Assembly: GCA_902801365.1 (NCBI GenBank)
Contig: CADCHY010000006.1
Span: 124,001 to 188,000, forward strand
Reading direction: 5' to 3'
DNA: 64,000 nucleotides
Source of the DNA: an uncultured Succiniclasticum sp.
GTDB lineage: Bacteria > Bacillota > Negativicutes > Acidaminococcales > Acidaminococcaceae
The notes beneath the pieces are model-generated. The model was not told the origin of the DNA, did not search any database, and saw only the letters and a program-made list of their open reading frames with translations. Shown here piece by piece: positions 9,901-19,702 of the stretch (position 1 is the first letter of the stretch; each line of letters opens with the position of its first letter). The position numbers and the translations under genes are program-made.

Positions 9901-10008
9901 ACTGCTGAAATTTGTTTTGCTGATATTGTGCTTTGCCAGCAATTCTATGACTTCAGGGCTTTTTACCCCATATTCTTTTGCAATCTCAAAAATACGTTTC
10001 TTCCCCAT
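6991..10008 (-). CDS. infB: Translation initiation factor IF-2 with a repeat-rich N-terminus
   Basis: GTPase that delivers initiator tRNA to the 30S subunit. 1005 aa, longer than many (B. subtilis has 716). Residues 1-50 form an IF2N domain ([15 protein letters not shown]). Residues about 55-400 are low complexity, rich in Pro, Asn, Gln and Arg, with a tandem repeat at 217-322. A second IF2N-like domain follows, then the G domain with [17 protein letters not shown] and NKMD, and the C-terminal tRNA-binding domains. GGAGGT sits before the ATG. It lies between ylxQ and rbfA in the nusA operon. Confidence 0.98.
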   Translation of the reverse strand: MGKKRIFEIAKEYGVKSPEVIELLAKHNISKTNFSSVDDSEAAIIHAAFAKKQPAPVKPQKPMPQTAGNAEKVRPAVTPAQPKAKMEKTERPSMIVKPVIMTVETNAEGKSTITHNALQKDKTAKPLPAENRPDNRNAAVTPAQAPNNDGKNKYRNVPNNKNIARKDSPAAETKQPDRTAGNLQQSNANRNVNQNRNMPNRPANAQGMNNRPEQGQGFNRQGTGFNRGDRQGQQGQGQGFNRQGTGFNRGDRQGQQGQGQGFNRQGTGFNRNDRPGQQGQGQGFNRQGGGFNRSDRPGQGQGQGFNRQGGGFNRSDRPGQGQGFNRQGSGFNKDKDANQGNKFGGNRPANRNNTGAKKPATGFDDIPRGKESREKYNKKHEKQLKGSYASRDSRPMRSADHMRPTKHLKSKSGAPVRNDQPTAVVRPTMVQIAESINVQEFAKLIKREVAEVIKCLFLLGEMVTINQDIDFDTATLVGNEFGVDVQPLPPEEDPTEIPEIEDDPEEQVVRPPVVTVMGHVDHGKTSLLDAIRKTHVTAREAGGITQHIGAYTVNAGGKKITFLDTPGHEAFTAMRARGAQCTDISVLVVAADDGVMPQTVEAINHSKAAGVPIIVAINKMDKPAANPEHVKQQLSEMELIPEDWGGDTIMVPVSAHSHQGIDDLLEMILLVAEVKELKANPKLPAHGTIVEAKLDKGRGPVATVLVQRGTLTIGDYIIAGTAHGRVRALINDRGEKVRKAGPSTPVEVLGLNEVPQAGDILDAADEKIARSVAEKRIAKAKAEQQKAAKVSLDDIFSRIKEGELKELNIVVKADVQGSVEALCASLVKIQNEEVKVSVVHSGVGAINESDVMLASAANALIIGFNVRPDANARKIAESEKVDIRPYRVIYDAINDVEAAIKGMLAPKFEEDVIGRVEVRQVITISKMLIAGCYVIEGKVTNNAKIRVVRDGIVIAEDEMESLRRFKDDVKEVAAGYECGITLAKFHDIKENDQFEVYVMKEVAPE
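9043..9360 (-). repeat. In-frame tandem repeat within infB (five clear copies plus one decayed)
   Basis: Residues 217-322 consist of units of 22, 22, 22, 21 and 19 residues. Each opens with GFNRQG, then T/G, GFNR, then G/N/S, DR, then Q/P, GQ, and ends in a variable run of Q and G. A decayed sixth unit ([11 protein letters not shown]) follows. At the DNA level the unit is about 66 bp and the first two copies are nearly identical, suggesting recent slippage or recombination. Confidence 0.93.
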
Positions 10009-10028
10009 TCAACTACCTCCAGCTTCTA

Positions 10029-10334
10029 TCACATGTTCCATTTTTTCATAATCAGCCCGGCAAACCCGTTATCCATTACAGCCACCGCTGCCCGGGGCGC
10101 CTTTCCGATGCAGAGCCCCAACTCAGTGCGCTTCATACATGAGATAACCGGCACAGACGCTTTTTCTGCCAGGAATTTCAGTTCTTTTACGGTATTGGGA
10201 GATGCATCGGCAGCAATGACCAGAAGTTTCGCCTTGCCACCGGACAGTGCGTCTTTTACGCCAAGATCCCCGGAGGAAACTTTACCGGCTTTCTGCGCAA
10301 GACCTAAGGCGCCGGCCACATCTTTTTCACTCAT
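10029..10334 (-). CDS. ylxQ: L7Ae-family RNA-binding protein YlxQ
   Basis: Small K-turn-binding-type protein of the nusA operon; its exact role is not settled. 101 aa. The L7Ae fold shows in GLAQKAGKVSSG, KLLVIAADASPNT and VPVISCMKRTELG. The ATG overlaps the ylxR stop by eight bases and a GGAGG inside ylxR serves it. The order nusA-ylxR-ylxQ-infB matches B. subtilis. Confidence 0.9.
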   Translation of the reverse strand: MSEKDVAGALGLAQKAGKVSSGDLGVKDALSGGKAKLLVIAADASPNTVKELKFLAEKASVPVISCMKRTELGLCIGKAPRAAVAVMDNGFAGLIMKKWNM

Positions 10335-10593
10335 GCTTCAATTCCTCCAGGAGCTTCTTATATACGTCATCATTCACCTGTTTTTCCAGGGCTTTTTCCA
10401 GCCGGTGACCCTTATATGCTTTGGTTATGCATTCCTTATCCGGACAGACATAGGCGCCACGGCCGGCCTTTTTACCGGTCAGGTCCAGGGAGATATCTCC
10501 CTCGGGAGAACGGACGACGCGGATCAGCTCTTTCTTGGACTTCATTTCTCCGCAGCCTACGCACTTGCGCTGCGGAATTTTCTTTACTTTCAC
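10327..10593 (-). CDS. ylxR: YlxR-family nucleic-acid-binding protein (RnpM)
   Basis: 88-aa DUF448 protein. CVGCGEMKSKKELIRVVR and GRGAYVCPDKEC are the family signature. In B. subtilis the homologue has been reported to bind RNase P RNA. The GTG start overlaps the nusA stop (GTGA), so it is translationally coupled. Confidence 0.9.
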   Translation of the reverse strand: MKVKKIPQRKCVGCGEMKSKKELIRVVRSPEGDISLDLTGKKAGRGAYVCPDKECITKAYKGHRLEKALEKQVNDDVYKKLLEELKHE

Positions 10594-11663
10594 GCCTCTT
10601 CACCGCTCCCTTCCTGAACCGTCTCAGCGTCTTCCACCTGAGATTCCGGTTTGATATCTATTTTCCAGCCGGTCAGTTTGGCAGCAAGACGGGCGTTTTG
10701 TCCTTCTTTGCCGATGGCCAGCGAAAGCTGGTAGTCAGGAACGACGACCCAGCAGATTTTTTCTGTGTCACTGGCTGTTGCACTGACTACCTGGGCCGGT
10801 GACAACGCATTAGCCACATACTGCGCCGGGTCTGTATTATATTTTACGATATCGATTTTTTCGCCGCGAAGTTCATTTACAATGTTCTGAACCCGCATGC
10901 CTTTATGGCCTACGCAGGAACCAACAGGATCGACTTTTTCATCGTTGGAAAAAACAGCGATTTTGGACCGCATTCCCGCTTCCCGCGCTATGGACTTCAG
11001 TTCTACGATACCGTCGTGAATTTCCGGAACTTCCAGTTCAAACAGCCTTGTCAGCAGACCTGGATGTGTGCGGGACAGCATGATCTGGGGCCCTTTTCCT
11101 GTCTTTTTGACTTCGATGATGTAAAACTTCATGCGGTCATGGGGCATATAGCGTTCACCTGGAACCTGCTCATTTGCCATCAGGAGCCCTTCCGTTGAAC
11201 CGAGATCCACATAGACGGTACCGCGTTCAACACGCTGGATCATGCCGTTTACAATATCGTCTTCCCGTTCGGAAAACTTGTCATAGACCATGTTCCGCTC
11301 CGCTTCCCGGATGCGCTGCATGATGATTTGCTTGGCATTCTGCACGGCGACGCGGCTGAAGTTTTTAGGAAAGACTTCCTGTTCGACAATATCACCCAAA
11401 ATGTAATTTGGATTCATTTTCAGCGCTTCTTCCAAAGAAATCTCATCATGGGGTTTCATTACCTGTTCAACAACCTTACGCTGCTCGAACACATGAAACT
11501 CTCCGGTAGCTTTTGACATCTCCACACGCACATTTTGCGAACTGTCGTAATTCTTTTTATACGCGCTTACCACAGCTTCTTCAACAGCCTGGAACAAAAC
11601 ATCTGAATTGATACCTTTTTCTTTTCCCAAAGCTTCAATTGCCTGTACGAACTCTGAACTCAC
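10590..11663 (-). CDS. nusA: Transcription termination/antitermination factor NusA
   Basis: RNA polymerase elongation factor controlling pausing and termination. 357 aa, the short Firmicute form without C-terminal acidic repeats. Order: N-terminal RNAP-binding domain, S1 domain (near [14 protein letters not shown]), and two KH domains ([15 protein letters not shown] and [16 protein letters not shown]). The GTG start has a GGAGG at good spacing and lies 15 bp after rimP. Confidence 0.97.
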   Translation of the reverse strand: MSSEFVQAIEALGKEKGINSDVLFQAVEEAVVSAYKKNYDSSQNVRVEMSKATGEFHVFEQRKVVEQVMKPHDEISLEEALKMNPNYILGDIVEQEVFPKNFSRVAVQNAKQIIMQRIREAERNMVYDKFSEREDDIVNGMIQRVERGTVYVDLGSTEGLLMANEQVPGERYMPHDRMKFYIIEVKKTGKGPQIMLSRTHPGLLTRLFELEVPEIHDGIVELKSIAREAGMRSKIAVFSNDEKVDPVGSCVGHKGMRVQNIVNELRGEKIDIVKYNTDPAQYVANALSPAQVVSATASDTEKICWVVVPDYQLSLAIGKEGQNARLAAKLTGWKIDIKPESQVEDAETVQEGSGEEA

Positions 11664-11678
11664 TTTTGAAATTCCTCC

Positions 11679-12155
11679 TTAAAAGTCAATATGCGGTCTG
11701 ATTACTGCAATCAATTTGCGATCTATCGTAATTGGATTTTTATCTTCTTTGCCTTTCACAATTCGTTTCACTTCAATAACGTTTTCCGTGTGTGAAAGCA
11801 GGACGCCGGTCAGTTCTTTGTTTCCTTCAAAGGGAGCAAAGAACTGGATATCTATTTTTTTACCATAGTTTGTCTCAAAATCATTATCCTTTTTTAACGG
11901 ACGGTCAATACCCGGAGATGAGACTTCCAGATAATACTTTTCTTTGATAGGGTCTTTCTCATCCAGAATTTCTGCCAGCTTTTCGCTTACAAACTGACAG
12001 TCGTCAATCTCAATGCCTTCCGGTTTATCAATAAAAATACGGAGATACCAGTCTTTCTCGCGCACATATTCCACATCAACCAGCGTAATGTCAGTATCTT
12101 GTAATATAGGTGTGACCAGTTCCGTAATAAACTTCTCCACTTCCTCACGTTTCAT
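11679..12155 (-). CDS. rimP: Ribosome maturation factor RimP
   Basis: 30S assembly factor, 158 aa. Hallmarks are WYLRIFIDKPEG, DCQFVSEKLAEILDE and YYLEVSSPGIDRPLK. It is the first gene of the nusA/infB operon, behind a promoter and a leader hairpin. GGGAGTG precedes the ATG. Confidence 0.95.
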   Translation of the reverse strand: MKREEVEKFITELVTPILQDTDITLVDVEYVREKDWYLRIFIDKPEGIEIDDCQFVSEKLAEILDEKDPIKEKYYLEVSSPGIDRPLKKDNDFETNYGKKIDIQFFAPFEGNKELTGVLLSHTENVIEVKRIVKGKEDKNPITIDRKLIAVIRPHIDF

Positions 12156-12190
12156 AGCTTCACTCCCTGTATAAAATATTCCAATATAAC

Positions 12191-12219
12191 GAAAGAGCGG
12201 GTTTTGCGCCCACTCTTTC
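12191..12219 (-). promoter_or_regulatory. Leader hairpin upstream of rimP
   Basis: Minus-strand GAAAGAGTGGG pairs with CCCGCTCTTTC (11 bp, one G-U) around a seven-base loop. No T run follows, so it is not a simple terminator. A GAGTGGG-type hairpin before rimP recurs in Firmicutes and is probably an attenuation or processing site; that role is inference. Confidence 0.55.
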
Positions 12220-12246
12220 TAAGAACTTCATAAATTTTCTTTACTT

Positions 12247-12274
12247 ATTATATCATCAAAAAACATAATTGCAA
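12247..12274 (-). promoter_or_regulatory. Promoter of the rimP-nusA-infB operon
   Basis: Minus-strand TTGCAA (12269-12274), 16-bp spacer, TATAAT (12247-12252). It lies in the 183-bp gap between polC and rimP and separates the two operons. Confidence 0.65.
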
Positions 12275-12338
12275 ATTATTTTTGAAAGAATCTGCAGGAT
12301 TTTGTAATAAAATATAAATTCCTGTGCAAAGAACCTGT

Positions 12339-15300
12339 TTAGGGGAAACTGAACAGATCCATCTGATTGCTGACCGGCAGATTGCCAAGAGCTCCGTACT
12401 CCGCCAAAGCATCCAATGCAGTCTGTCCCACATGCCCAAGTTCTTCTTCTTCCGGCTGCAGTTCTTCCCGTCTGGCAGTTTTGTCCAACACAATCTGTTC
12501 TGTCTGTCTGCAGCAGGAAAGCAGGTCTTCCTGGGAAATAAACTCGCGTGAATTGTTTTTTACTGTCAGCGAAAGCGTGCGAGCCACACCTTTGCCTACA
12601 CCCGGCAGACAGCATAACGGGATACGTATCCCTTTGTCGTCTTCAGGTCGGAACTGACAGGCATGCGATTTATACAGATCAATGGGATAAAATACAAACC
12701 CCCTTGCCAGCATTTCCAAAACCAGTTGCAGATAAATCACGTTATCTTTATCTACAGCTTTTGCGTCCTTGCCCTGTAAGTCCACGTTTTTAATGTACTG
12801 CCGGATATACGCTTCCCCTTTGGCAATATAAGTCGCGTCTACATCGGCCCGCTGGGAAAAATATGCGGCGTAGTATGCCAGAGGATGATGGACCTTGCAA
12901 TAGGCTATCCGATACGCGTTCAATACATAGGCCACAGCATGGGCTTTGGGGAACAGGTACTGGACGGTTTCACAGGACTTCATATACCATTCCGGCACAT
13001 GGGCTTTTTCCATGGCTTCCCGCATTGCCGGTTCCAGCCCTTTTTTTGCTGCCTTACCCTTGCGGACGTATTCCATGGTTTTAAATGCGATAGCCGGGTC
13101 TACACCTTTAGCTATCAATGAGGTCATCACGTCATCCCGGGTGGAAATGGTCTGTTCCACAGGATGGCCGGATTCTATCAGATCTTTGGCGTTGCCGATC
13201 CATACATTGGTACCGTGGGAATAACCGGATACACGGACAATGTCGCTGAAAAGTCTGGGTTTCAGTTCATGGATCATATCCAGCGTAAAACGGGTTCCGC
13301 ACTCCGGAATGCCCAGCGTACCCACGTTCGTACCTATCTGTTCCGGAGTCACACCAAGTTTCTCCGTGGAAGAAAAGATTGACATAGTATCCGGATCGCC
13401 TACGGGAATATCCAGCGCATTGATGCCGGTAAATTCTTCCAGCCGCTTGATCATGGTGGGATCAACGTGTCCCAGGATATCCAGTTTTACCAGCCGGTCG
13501 TTAATAGAATGATAATCGTAATGTGTGGTGATAATACTGCTGCTTCTATCATCAGCCGGATGGCTCATGGGCGTTATGTAATGGATATCCATATCTCTTG
13601 GGATAACCATGATTCCGGCCGGATGCTGTCCTGTCGTGCGCTTAACGCCATTCAGGCCGGCAATGAAGCTTTCAACATACGCCGGATGTGCAGGTATATT
13701 ATGTTCTTCAAAATATTTTTTGGCATAAGACCAGGCTGTCTTCGGTGCAACTGTGGCAATGGTACCAGCGCGGCAGACATTGTCGCGTCCGAATAATTCT
13801 TCCGTATATTTGTGGGCCCTGTGCTGATATTCATCAGAAAAATTCAAATCTATGTCCGGTACCTTGTCGCCGTGGAATCCCATGAATACCGCAAAGGGAA
13901 TATTGTGACCGTCACGCGCCATATCCGTCCCGCAGTCGGGACAGGTTTTGGGTGGCATGTCAAAACCGCTGGCATACTCACCGTGCTCAAAAAACTCTGT
14001 ATGCCGGCACCTGGGGCAACGGTAATGAGGTATCAGAGGATTGACTTCCGTAATGTCTGTCATACAGGCAACTAGGCTGGAGCCTACGGAACCTCTGGAG
14101 CCAACCAGATAGCCTTCATCCATGGAGTGCTTAACCAGTTTGTGGGCAATATCATATAAAACGGCATAGCCGTTGCCGATAATGGCATCCAGCTCCATCT
14201 TCAGCCGGTCTTCCACAATTTTAGGCAGCGTATCTCCATAATACCGGTGCGCTTTTTCATAACATAAATTCACGATTTCTTCTTCTGCACCCGGCAATAC
14301 AGGTGAATACAACTGGTCCCGGTCCGGAACCGGTTTGATCCGGCTGATCTGGTCTGCAATCAGATTCGGATTGGTCACACAAACCTCATAGGCTATTTCT
14401 TTTCCAAGATATGTAAACTCAGCCAGCATCTCCTCTGTGGTTCGGAAATACAATGGTGCCTGCATATCCGCGTCATTATATCCCTGACTGTACTGCAGGA
14501 TAGCTCGTGTTTTGGCATCTTCCGGTTCCAAAAAATGGGAATCACAGGTAGCAACACAAGGTTTCCCCAGTTTTTTTGCCAACCGGTAGATTAGTTTATT
14601 GTTTTCTATCAGTTGCTCATGGGTAAAACGCCCTTCCCTTTCCAGAAAAGCATTATTGCCCAGGGGCTGTATTTCAAGATAATCATAGAAATCCGCGATT
14701 GTCAGTAATTCTTCTTCAGTTTTTCCCGTTTCTATCGCCTGATACAACTCACCGATTTCACAGGCGCTGCCCAGCAAAAGCCCTTCCCGCAACTCTTCCA
14801 GTACACTTCTGGGAATCAGCGGGCGGGCACGGACTCCGCTGCCATTCAGATAACTCAGATGGGACAATGTTACCAGTTTATATAAATTCCGCAGACCGAT
14901 GTAATCTTTAGCCAGGATGATAATATGATTTGACTGGATCCTATGCGTATGCGGAAGACCTTCCATCATGATTTTGCCGTCAGCATCAGAGGCCAGGTAT
15001 CCCTCGCAGCCGTAAATGAGCTTTAAATCACTGCCGGCATCTTCCACGGCATCGGCACAGAAAGGGAATGCCTGAATTACTCCATGGTCTGTTATCGCCA
15101 GTGCCTTATGGCCGAAACGGATTGCCGTATTAATAAGGGCTTTCACATCAGTGATTGCATCCAGCTTGCTCATTTTGGTGTGGCAATGCAATTCTACCCG
15201 CTTGACCGGCGCGTTATCTTCCCTCTGATGTGTATCCACTTTCTTTACGGCAACAGGTGTAAAGGTCATGGCATCATGGTTGTACTGATCAGGTTCTGCA

Positions 15301-16067
15301 TTCCCCAGCAACTGTAATTCCACGCCAGGTTTCAGTTGTTTTTTAAACGAGTTTCCTTCGTCATGGTCGTCAAAGAGAACTTTAACGTAAATGCCTCCGT
15401 CCGCATCCACAACGTTGAACTGAACCAGTAACCGGGAAGTATCTTTATTACGCCCGCGGACTTCCCGTTCCGTAAAGGCGACGAGCTTATCATCTTTATC
15501 CCGCTGTGTGGCGATATGCCCCTGGACTACGATATGACGTCGTGCTTCTGTAAGTTTGTTCAGGGGAATGGTGACATCCGCCCTGAAATTTTTGCCGAAC
15601 AGGCAGCCGTCTGCGTATTTATTCCCATATAAGGCATTATAGGCCTGTATATAGGTTTCATCTTCTTCGATGTTGGAAAGCGATTCACAATCCGCGTCCG
15701 GAGGCATTTCCTCTAAAGGAACATCCTGATTAAATACAGGATTTGATTCAGGAACTTCGGAAGCAGCTTGCAATACTCCCTCAGCAGTTGCGGATAACGA
15801 AACAGTATCGTCTGTTATCCTTTTCCACGCCACCTTTTTCAGATTAAATGAAGTCGTAAGATGTCCTGAAAGCGTATCCAATAATCGGGAATCAGGCTGC
15901 ACAGGGGAAGAATACTCTAACTCCCAGCTGTTTTCTGCTTCATCGATCCAAATTTTACTGATACTGATTTTTACCAAATCAGCCATTAATTCTTCATGTA
16001 AAGAAAAAGTGCGGAAAAAAGACCGCATTTTTTCCGCATCAGGTTCTAAATAAAAAGAGGGTTTCAT
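12339..16067 (-). CDS. polC: DNA polymerase III alpha subunit, PolC type, without exonuclease insert
   Basis: Replicative polymerase of low-GC Gram-positive type. 1242 aa against about 1440 for B. subtilis. Order: N-terminal domain; OB fold (about 175-275); PHP domain with HCH at 294-296 and TDH at 327-329; GSRGSVGSS at 656-664; a zinc finger with C684, C687, C709 and C712; and the palm motif PDIDLNFS with D738 and D740. The C-terminus carries a beta-clamp motif QMDLF (1235-1239). Between YGCEGYL and HRIQSNHII the proofreading domain normally inserted in PHP is absent. The rest is intact, so the gene is not a pseudogene. It is last in the rpsB-to-polC run, 19 bp past mgtC. Confidence 0.96.
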   Translation of the reverse strand: MKPSFYLEPDAEKMRSFFRTFSLHEELMADLVKISISKIWIDEAENSWELEYSSPVQPDSRLLDTLSGHLTTSFNLKKVAWKRITDDTVSLSATAEGVLQAASEVPESNPVFNQDVPLEEMPPDADCESLSNIEEDETYIQAYNALYGNKYADGCLFGKNFRADVTIPLNKLTEARRHIVVQGHIATQRDKDDKLVAFTEREVRGRNKDTSRLLVQFNVVDADGGIYVKVLFDDHDEGNSFKKQLKPGVELQLLGNAEPDQYNHDAMTFTPVAVKKVDTHQREDNAPVKRVELHCHTKMSKLDAITDVKALINTAIRFGHKALAITDHGVIQAFPFCADAVEDAGSDLKLIYGCEGYLASDADGKIMMEGLPHTHRIQSNHIIILAKDYIGLRNLYKLVTLSHLSYLNGSGVRARPLIPRSVLEELREGLLLGSACEIGELYQAIETGKTEEELLTIADFYDYLEIQPLGNNAFLEREGRFTHEQLIENNKLIYRLAKKLGKPCVATCDSHFLEPEDAKTRAILQYSQGYNDADMQAPLYFRTTEEMLAEFTYLGKEIAYEVCVTNPNLIADQISRIKPVPDRDQLYSPVLPGAEEEIVNLCYEKAHRYYGDTLPKIVEDRLKMELDAIIGNGYAVLYDIAHKLVKHSMDEGYLVGSRGSVGSSLVACMTDITEVNPLIPHYRCPRCRHTEFFEHGEYASGFDMPPKTCPDCGTDMARDGHNIPFAVFMGFHGDKVPDIDLNFSDEYQHRAHKYTEELFGRDNVCRAGTIATVAPKTAWSYAKKYFEEHNIPAHPAYVESFIAGLNGVKRTTGQHPAGIMVIPRDMDIHYITPMSHPADDRSSSIITTHYDYHSINDRLVKLDILGHVDPTMIKRLEEFTGINALDIPVGDPDTMSIFSSTEKLGVTPEQIGTNVGTLGIPECGTRFTLDMIHELKPRLFSDIVRVSGYSHGTNVWIGNAKDLIESGHPVEQTISTRDDVMTSLIAKGVDPAIAFKTMEYVRKGKAAKKGLEPAMREAMEKAHVPEWYMKSCETVQYLFPKAHAVAYVLNAYRIAYCKVHHPLAYYAAYFSQRADVDATYIAKGEAYIRQYIKNVDLQGKDAKAVDKDNVIYLQLVLEMLARGFVFYPIDLYKSHACQFRPEDDKGIRIPLCCLPGVGKGVARTLSLTVKNNSREFISQEDLLSCCRQTEQIVLDKTARREELQPEEEELGHVGQTALDALAEYGALGNLPVSNQMDLFSFP

Positions 16068-16086
16068 AGGTGTTCCTCATGAAAAA

Positions 16087-16806
16087 CTATCCAACATTCT
16101 CTATCGATTTGATTCCTTCTATCTGCTGCAGTCCGCTCATGATCATTCCCAAATCCAGGTCCTTATTGAATTTAAGATATAATTCCAGTACAACTTTATC
16201 ACCTAAGGTACTGTTCTGGACATTGATGGTTTTAACTTTTACGTCATTCTGGGCAAGAAAGGTTGCAACCCGCGCAACAGTCCCGGGGATATTTTCTGTG
16301 ACGACCCGTATATATTTCCTGTCGGATTTGCTGTTTGCAACAGCAAACCGTTTTTCAACACTGTGAAATGTGGTCAGCGTGATAAACGTAATCATCGTAG
16401 CAGCTGCGCCGATGGAATACATGCCGGCCCCGGTAGCCAGACCTATGGCGGAAATCATCCAGAGGCTGGCAGCTGTAGTGAGTCCGCGCACCGTGATTCC
16501 TTCGTGCAAAATGGTACCGGCGCCCAGAAAACCGATGCCGCTTACCACCTGCGCGGCAATTCGGGCGGAGTCACGGTTTCTGGGATACTCAAGGGGAACT
16601 ACGTCATAGCCTTCAAAGCCATACATGGACACCAGCATGATCAGGGCAGACCCCGCACATACCAGGATATGTGTGCGGAACCCTGCCGGCCGGTCGCCGC
16701 TGCCCCGTTCCATACCGACGATACCGCCAAATAAGGCGGCAAGCAGAAGGCGAAGTACCATTTCACCCTGGATGGTATTCACAAAACTACTCAGCCAAGT
16801 ATCCAT
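16087..16806 (-). CDS. MgtC/SapB family membrane protein
   Basis: Inner-membrane protein of the MgtC family; members relate to magnesium or acid adaptation, but the biochemical role is unclear. About 239 aa. FGGIVGMERG and GIGFLGAGTI are the signature, followed by several hydrophobic segments. The C-terminal soluble domain (about 150-239, RVVTENIPGTVARVATFLAQ) looks ACT-like. The ATG at 16806 has GGGGTGAG upstream. Between proS and polC. Confidence 0.88.
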   Translation of the reverse strand: MDTWLSSFVNTIQGEMVLRLLLAALFGGIVGMERGSGDRPAGFRTHILVCAGSALIMLVSMYGFEGYDVVPLEYPRNRDSARIAAQVVSGIGFLGAGTILHEGITVRGLTTAASLWMISAIGLATGAGMYSIGAAATMITFITLTTFHSVEKRFAVANSKSDRKYIRVVTENIPGTVARVATFLAQNDVKVKTINVQNSTLGDKVVLELYLKFNKDLDLGMIMSGLQQIEGIKSIENVG

Positions 16807-16852
16807 TTCTCTCACCCCGGTAAACATTATTACAGGTATTTCAGTAAAAGTA

Positions 16853-18571
16853 TTATTCCGATTTTTTCAGTTCTTCCAGCACAGACCTGATCCCGTCAAC
16901 ATAATCATCTGCCGGCAGCATCTGTACATTTCCGGTCTTACGGGCCTTTACTTCAATCTGTCCGTTATCCAACGTCTTTTTACCGATTACCACGCGAACA
17001 GGATAACCGATCAGGTCGGCATCTTTAAACTTGACGCCGGGACGTTCGTCACGGTCGTCCAGAATCACTTCGATACCGGCTTTCTTAAGTTCGTAGTAAA
17101 TCGCAAACGCTTTTTCTTTAACTGCTTCGTCTTTGATATTTATGGGTACAACAATGACATGGAACGGCGCGATTTCCACCGGCCAGATGATACCGTCCTT
17201 ATCGTTATTCTGTTCTACGGCAGCCGCCATGGTACGGCCTACACCGATACCGTAACAGCCCATGTACATCGGGTTTGCCTTGCCGTTTTCATCCAGATAG
17301 GTCGCGTTCAGTTTTTCACTGTATTTTGTGAACAGTTTGAATACCTGTCCTACTTCAATGCCGCGCGCTTTGGCAATCTTTCCTCCGCACCGCGGACAGG
17401 GATCCCCCTCCTGCATCAGACGGATATCGGCAACAAACGTTGGTGTGAAGTCACGTCCCGGGTTTACGTTGATAAAATGGTATCCTTCTTCATTGGCGCC
17501 GCAGCAGAAATTGTGCATCTTCATTACGCTCTGGTCACAGACTACGATAGCCTTTTTCGGGTCGATTCCGCAGGGACCCATATAGCCGCCTGTAGTTCCT
17601 GCTGCTTCCAGCAGTTCGGCAGGAGCCATTTCCAGCTGGTTGACGCCGCAGGTGTTGATGACTTTGATATCATTGACTTCGTGATCGCCCCGTACGAAGC
17701 AGAGGATCAGTCCTTTTTCGCTCTGGTACGCAACCGCTTTCACCGATTTTTCTACAGGTGATTTTAAATATGCGCAAACATCCGCAATGGTTTTGCAGTC
17801 CGGCGTAGCTGTTTTTTCTTTTGGAAGCGCTTCTTCGACGGCTTCTTCAATCAGATTCAGTTCCGCCTTTTCCGTGTCCGCGGCATAATCACACTGCGTG
17901 CAGTAGCTGATCTCCGCTTCCCCGGAATCGGCCAGTACCATAAATTCATGGGAACCGCTACCGCCGATAGCACCGCTGTCCGCTTCCACCGGACGGAATG
18001 TAAGACCGCAGCGGGTGAAAATCTTACTGTATGCATCGTACATATCCTGATACGATTTATTCAGTCCTTCTTCATCTTTGTCAAAGGTGTACGCGTCTTT
18101 CATGATAAATTCACGGCTGCGCATAAGACCGAAACGGGGACGGCGTTCGTCACGGAATTTATCCTGAATCTGGTACAGGGAAAGAGGCAGCTGCCGGTAG
18201 GAATTCACATCCATATGAGCCAGCGTCGTGATCATTTCTTCGTGGGTAGGTCCCAGGCAGTAATCGTGTCCGTGCCGGTCTTTCAGACGCCACATCTCCG
18301 CCCCGTATACATCCCAGCGTCCGCTCTGCTGCCAGATTTCGGCAGGCTGTACGATGGGCATCAGGATTTCCTGGGAATCAATGGCATTCAGTTCTTCCCG
18401 GATAATCGTTTCAATTTTCTGCAGCACGCGCTGTGCCAGCGGCAGATAGGAATACATGCCGGTAGCAGATTTTCTCATATAACCGGCCCGCAGCATCAGT
18501 TTATGACTGGGGATTTCAGCTTCTGCCGGAACTTCACGTAAGGTAGGTGCGTATAATTTACTGACTAACAT
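16853..18571 (-). CDS. proS: Prolyl-tRNA synthetase, bacterial type with editing domain
   Basis: Class II aminoacyl-tRNA synthetase, 572 aa, the length of the bacterial form. Motif 2 region RDERRPRFGLMRSREF, motif 3 GIGVGRTMAA, and a YbaK-like editing insert (about 225-405) between motifs 2 and 3. A C-terminal anticodon-binding domain follows. Its ATG abuts the ispG stop (TAA-ATG). No T-box leader is seen, as it sits inside an operon. A free-standing YbaK deacylase lies at 29142. Confidence 0.97.
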   Translation of the reverse strand: MLVSKLYAPTLREVPAEAEIPSHKLMLRAGYMRKSATGMYSYLPLAQRVLQKIETIIREELNAIDSQEILMPIVQPAEIWQQSGRWDVYGAEMWRLKDRHGHDYCLGPTHEEMITTLAHMDVNSYRQLPLSLYQIQDKFRDERRPRFGLMRSREFIMKDAYTFDKDEEGLNKSYQDMYDAYSKIFTRCGLTFRPVEADSGAIGGSGSHEFMVLADSGEAEISYCTQCDYAADTEKAELNLIEEAVEEALPKEKTATPDCKTIADVCAYLKSPVEKSVKAVAYQSEKGLILCFVRGDHEVNDIKVINTCGVNQLEMAPAELLEAAGTTGGYMGPCGIDPKKAIVVCDQSVMKMHNFCCGANEEGYHFINVNPGRDFTPTFVADIRLMQEGDPCPRCGGKIAKARGIEVGQVFKLFTKYSEKLNATYLDENGKANPMYMGCYGIGVGRTMAAAVEQNNDKDGIIWPVEIAPFHVIVVPINIKDEAVKEKAFAIYYELKKAGIEVILDDRDERPGVKFKDADLIGYPVRVVIGKKTLDNGQIEVKARKTGNVQMLPADDYVDGIRSVLEELKKSE

Positions 18572-19642
18572 TTATTGGTTCTTCCTTTCAACTAAAATTT
18601 TATCAATTTCATCGAACAACTCATTTACAAGGCAAGCTTCCGGAACTTTTTTAATAACCTGTCCTTTACGGAAGACAAGCCCTTCCCCTTTGCCGCCGGC
18701 AATCCCCACATCGGCTTCCCGGGCCTCGCCGGGGCCGTTTACGATACAGCCCATGACAGCAACGCTGATGGGTTCCTTAATATCTGCCAGCCTTGCTTCT
18801 ACAGTGGTTGCCAGTTTTTCGAGATCAATACTGGTACGTCCGCAGGTCGGGCAGCTGATCAGTGTCGGACCGTACGAACGCAGGCCTAACGATTTTAATA
18901 TTTCAAAACCGACTTTCACTTCATTTACCGGATCGCCGGTCAGCGAAACTCTGATTGTATCGCCAATGCCCTCTGCGAGTAATGTGCCGATTCCTACTGC
19001 GGATTTAATGATTCCGGAATTCACCGTACCGGCTTCCGTGATCCCCACATGTAACGGGTAATCACACTGGGAGGCCAGCAGTCTGTATGCTGCCAGCGTA
19101 AGAGGCACATCATGACATTTCAGGGATATCTTGATATTGCGATAATCCATCTCTTCCAGAATACGGATATGCCTCCAGGCAGCTTCCACTAAAGCTTCTG
19201 CCGTGGGATGACCGTATTTTTCCAATAGGTCTTTGGGCAGTGAACCGGCATTCACGCCGATACGGATTGGAATGTTTTTCGGTTTGGCAGCTTCGACTAC
19301 CGCTTTAACCTTTTCGGTTCCGCCGATGTTACCGGGATTCAGCCGGAGTCCGTGCACGCCGGATTCAATGGCCTGCAGGGCAAGCCGGTAATCGAAATGG
19401 ATATCGGCAATGACAGGTATGGGACTCCCCTGCACAATTTCTTTTAACGCCAGGGCAGCATCCATATCCGGCACGGCGCAACGGATAATATCACATCCGG
19501 CGTCTGCCAGCTTATGAATCTGTTCCAGCGTAGCCCTGGCATCCTGCGTTTTGGTATTCGTCATGGACTGAACAGCGATGGGAGCATCTCCGCCAATCGC
19601 AACCGGACCGACATAAATTTGCCGGGTAGTTCTACGTTTCAT
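18572..19642 (-). CDS. ispG: 4-hydroxy-3-methylbut-2-enyl-diphosphate synthase
   Basis: Seventh step of the MEP isoprenoid pathway, an iron-sulfur enzyme. 356 aa. Cluster ligands Cys264, Cys267 and Cys299 (CPTC and MGCIVNGPGE) with Glu306. It opens with RRTTRQIYVGPVAIGG. It sits with dxr, cdsA and uppS, which make and use isoprenoid precursors. Confidence 0.97.
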   Translation of the reverse strand: MKRRTTRQIYVGPVAIGGDAPIAVQSMTNTKTQDARATLEQIHKLADAGCDIIRCAVPDMDAALALKEIVQGSPIPVIADIHFDYRLALQAIESGVHGLRLNPGNIGGTEKVKAVVEAAKPKNIPIRIGVNAGSLPKDLLEKYGHPTAEALVEAAWRHIRILEEMDYRNIKISLKCHDVPLTLAAYRLLASQCDYPLHVGITEAGTVNSGIIKSAVGIGTLLAEGIGDTIRVSLTGDPVNEVKVGFEILKSLGLRSYGPTLISCPTCGRTSIDLEKLATTVEARLADIKEPISVAVMGCIVNGPGEAREADVGIAGGKGEGLVFRKGQVIKKVPEACLVNELFDEIDKILVERKNQ

Positions 19643-19702
19643 GGGTCACCTTCTTAACGGGTTTATTTTACGTCAGTGAAACAAACAAAAACAATTAAAC
19701 TT

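Noticed and set aside
9457..10617. 386-aa plus-strand open frame
   Set aside because: Antisense to infB, ylxQ and ylxR; Phe/Leu/Ser-rich, with no domain and no ribosome site.
12256..12615. 119-aa minus-strand frame overlapping the end of polC
   Set aside because: Shadow of polC in another frame, Cys/Arg-rich; polC reaches its expected clamp-binding end.
16625..17761. 378-aa plus-strand open frame
   Set aside because: Antisense to mgtC and proS, whose products are fully recognisable; no family features.
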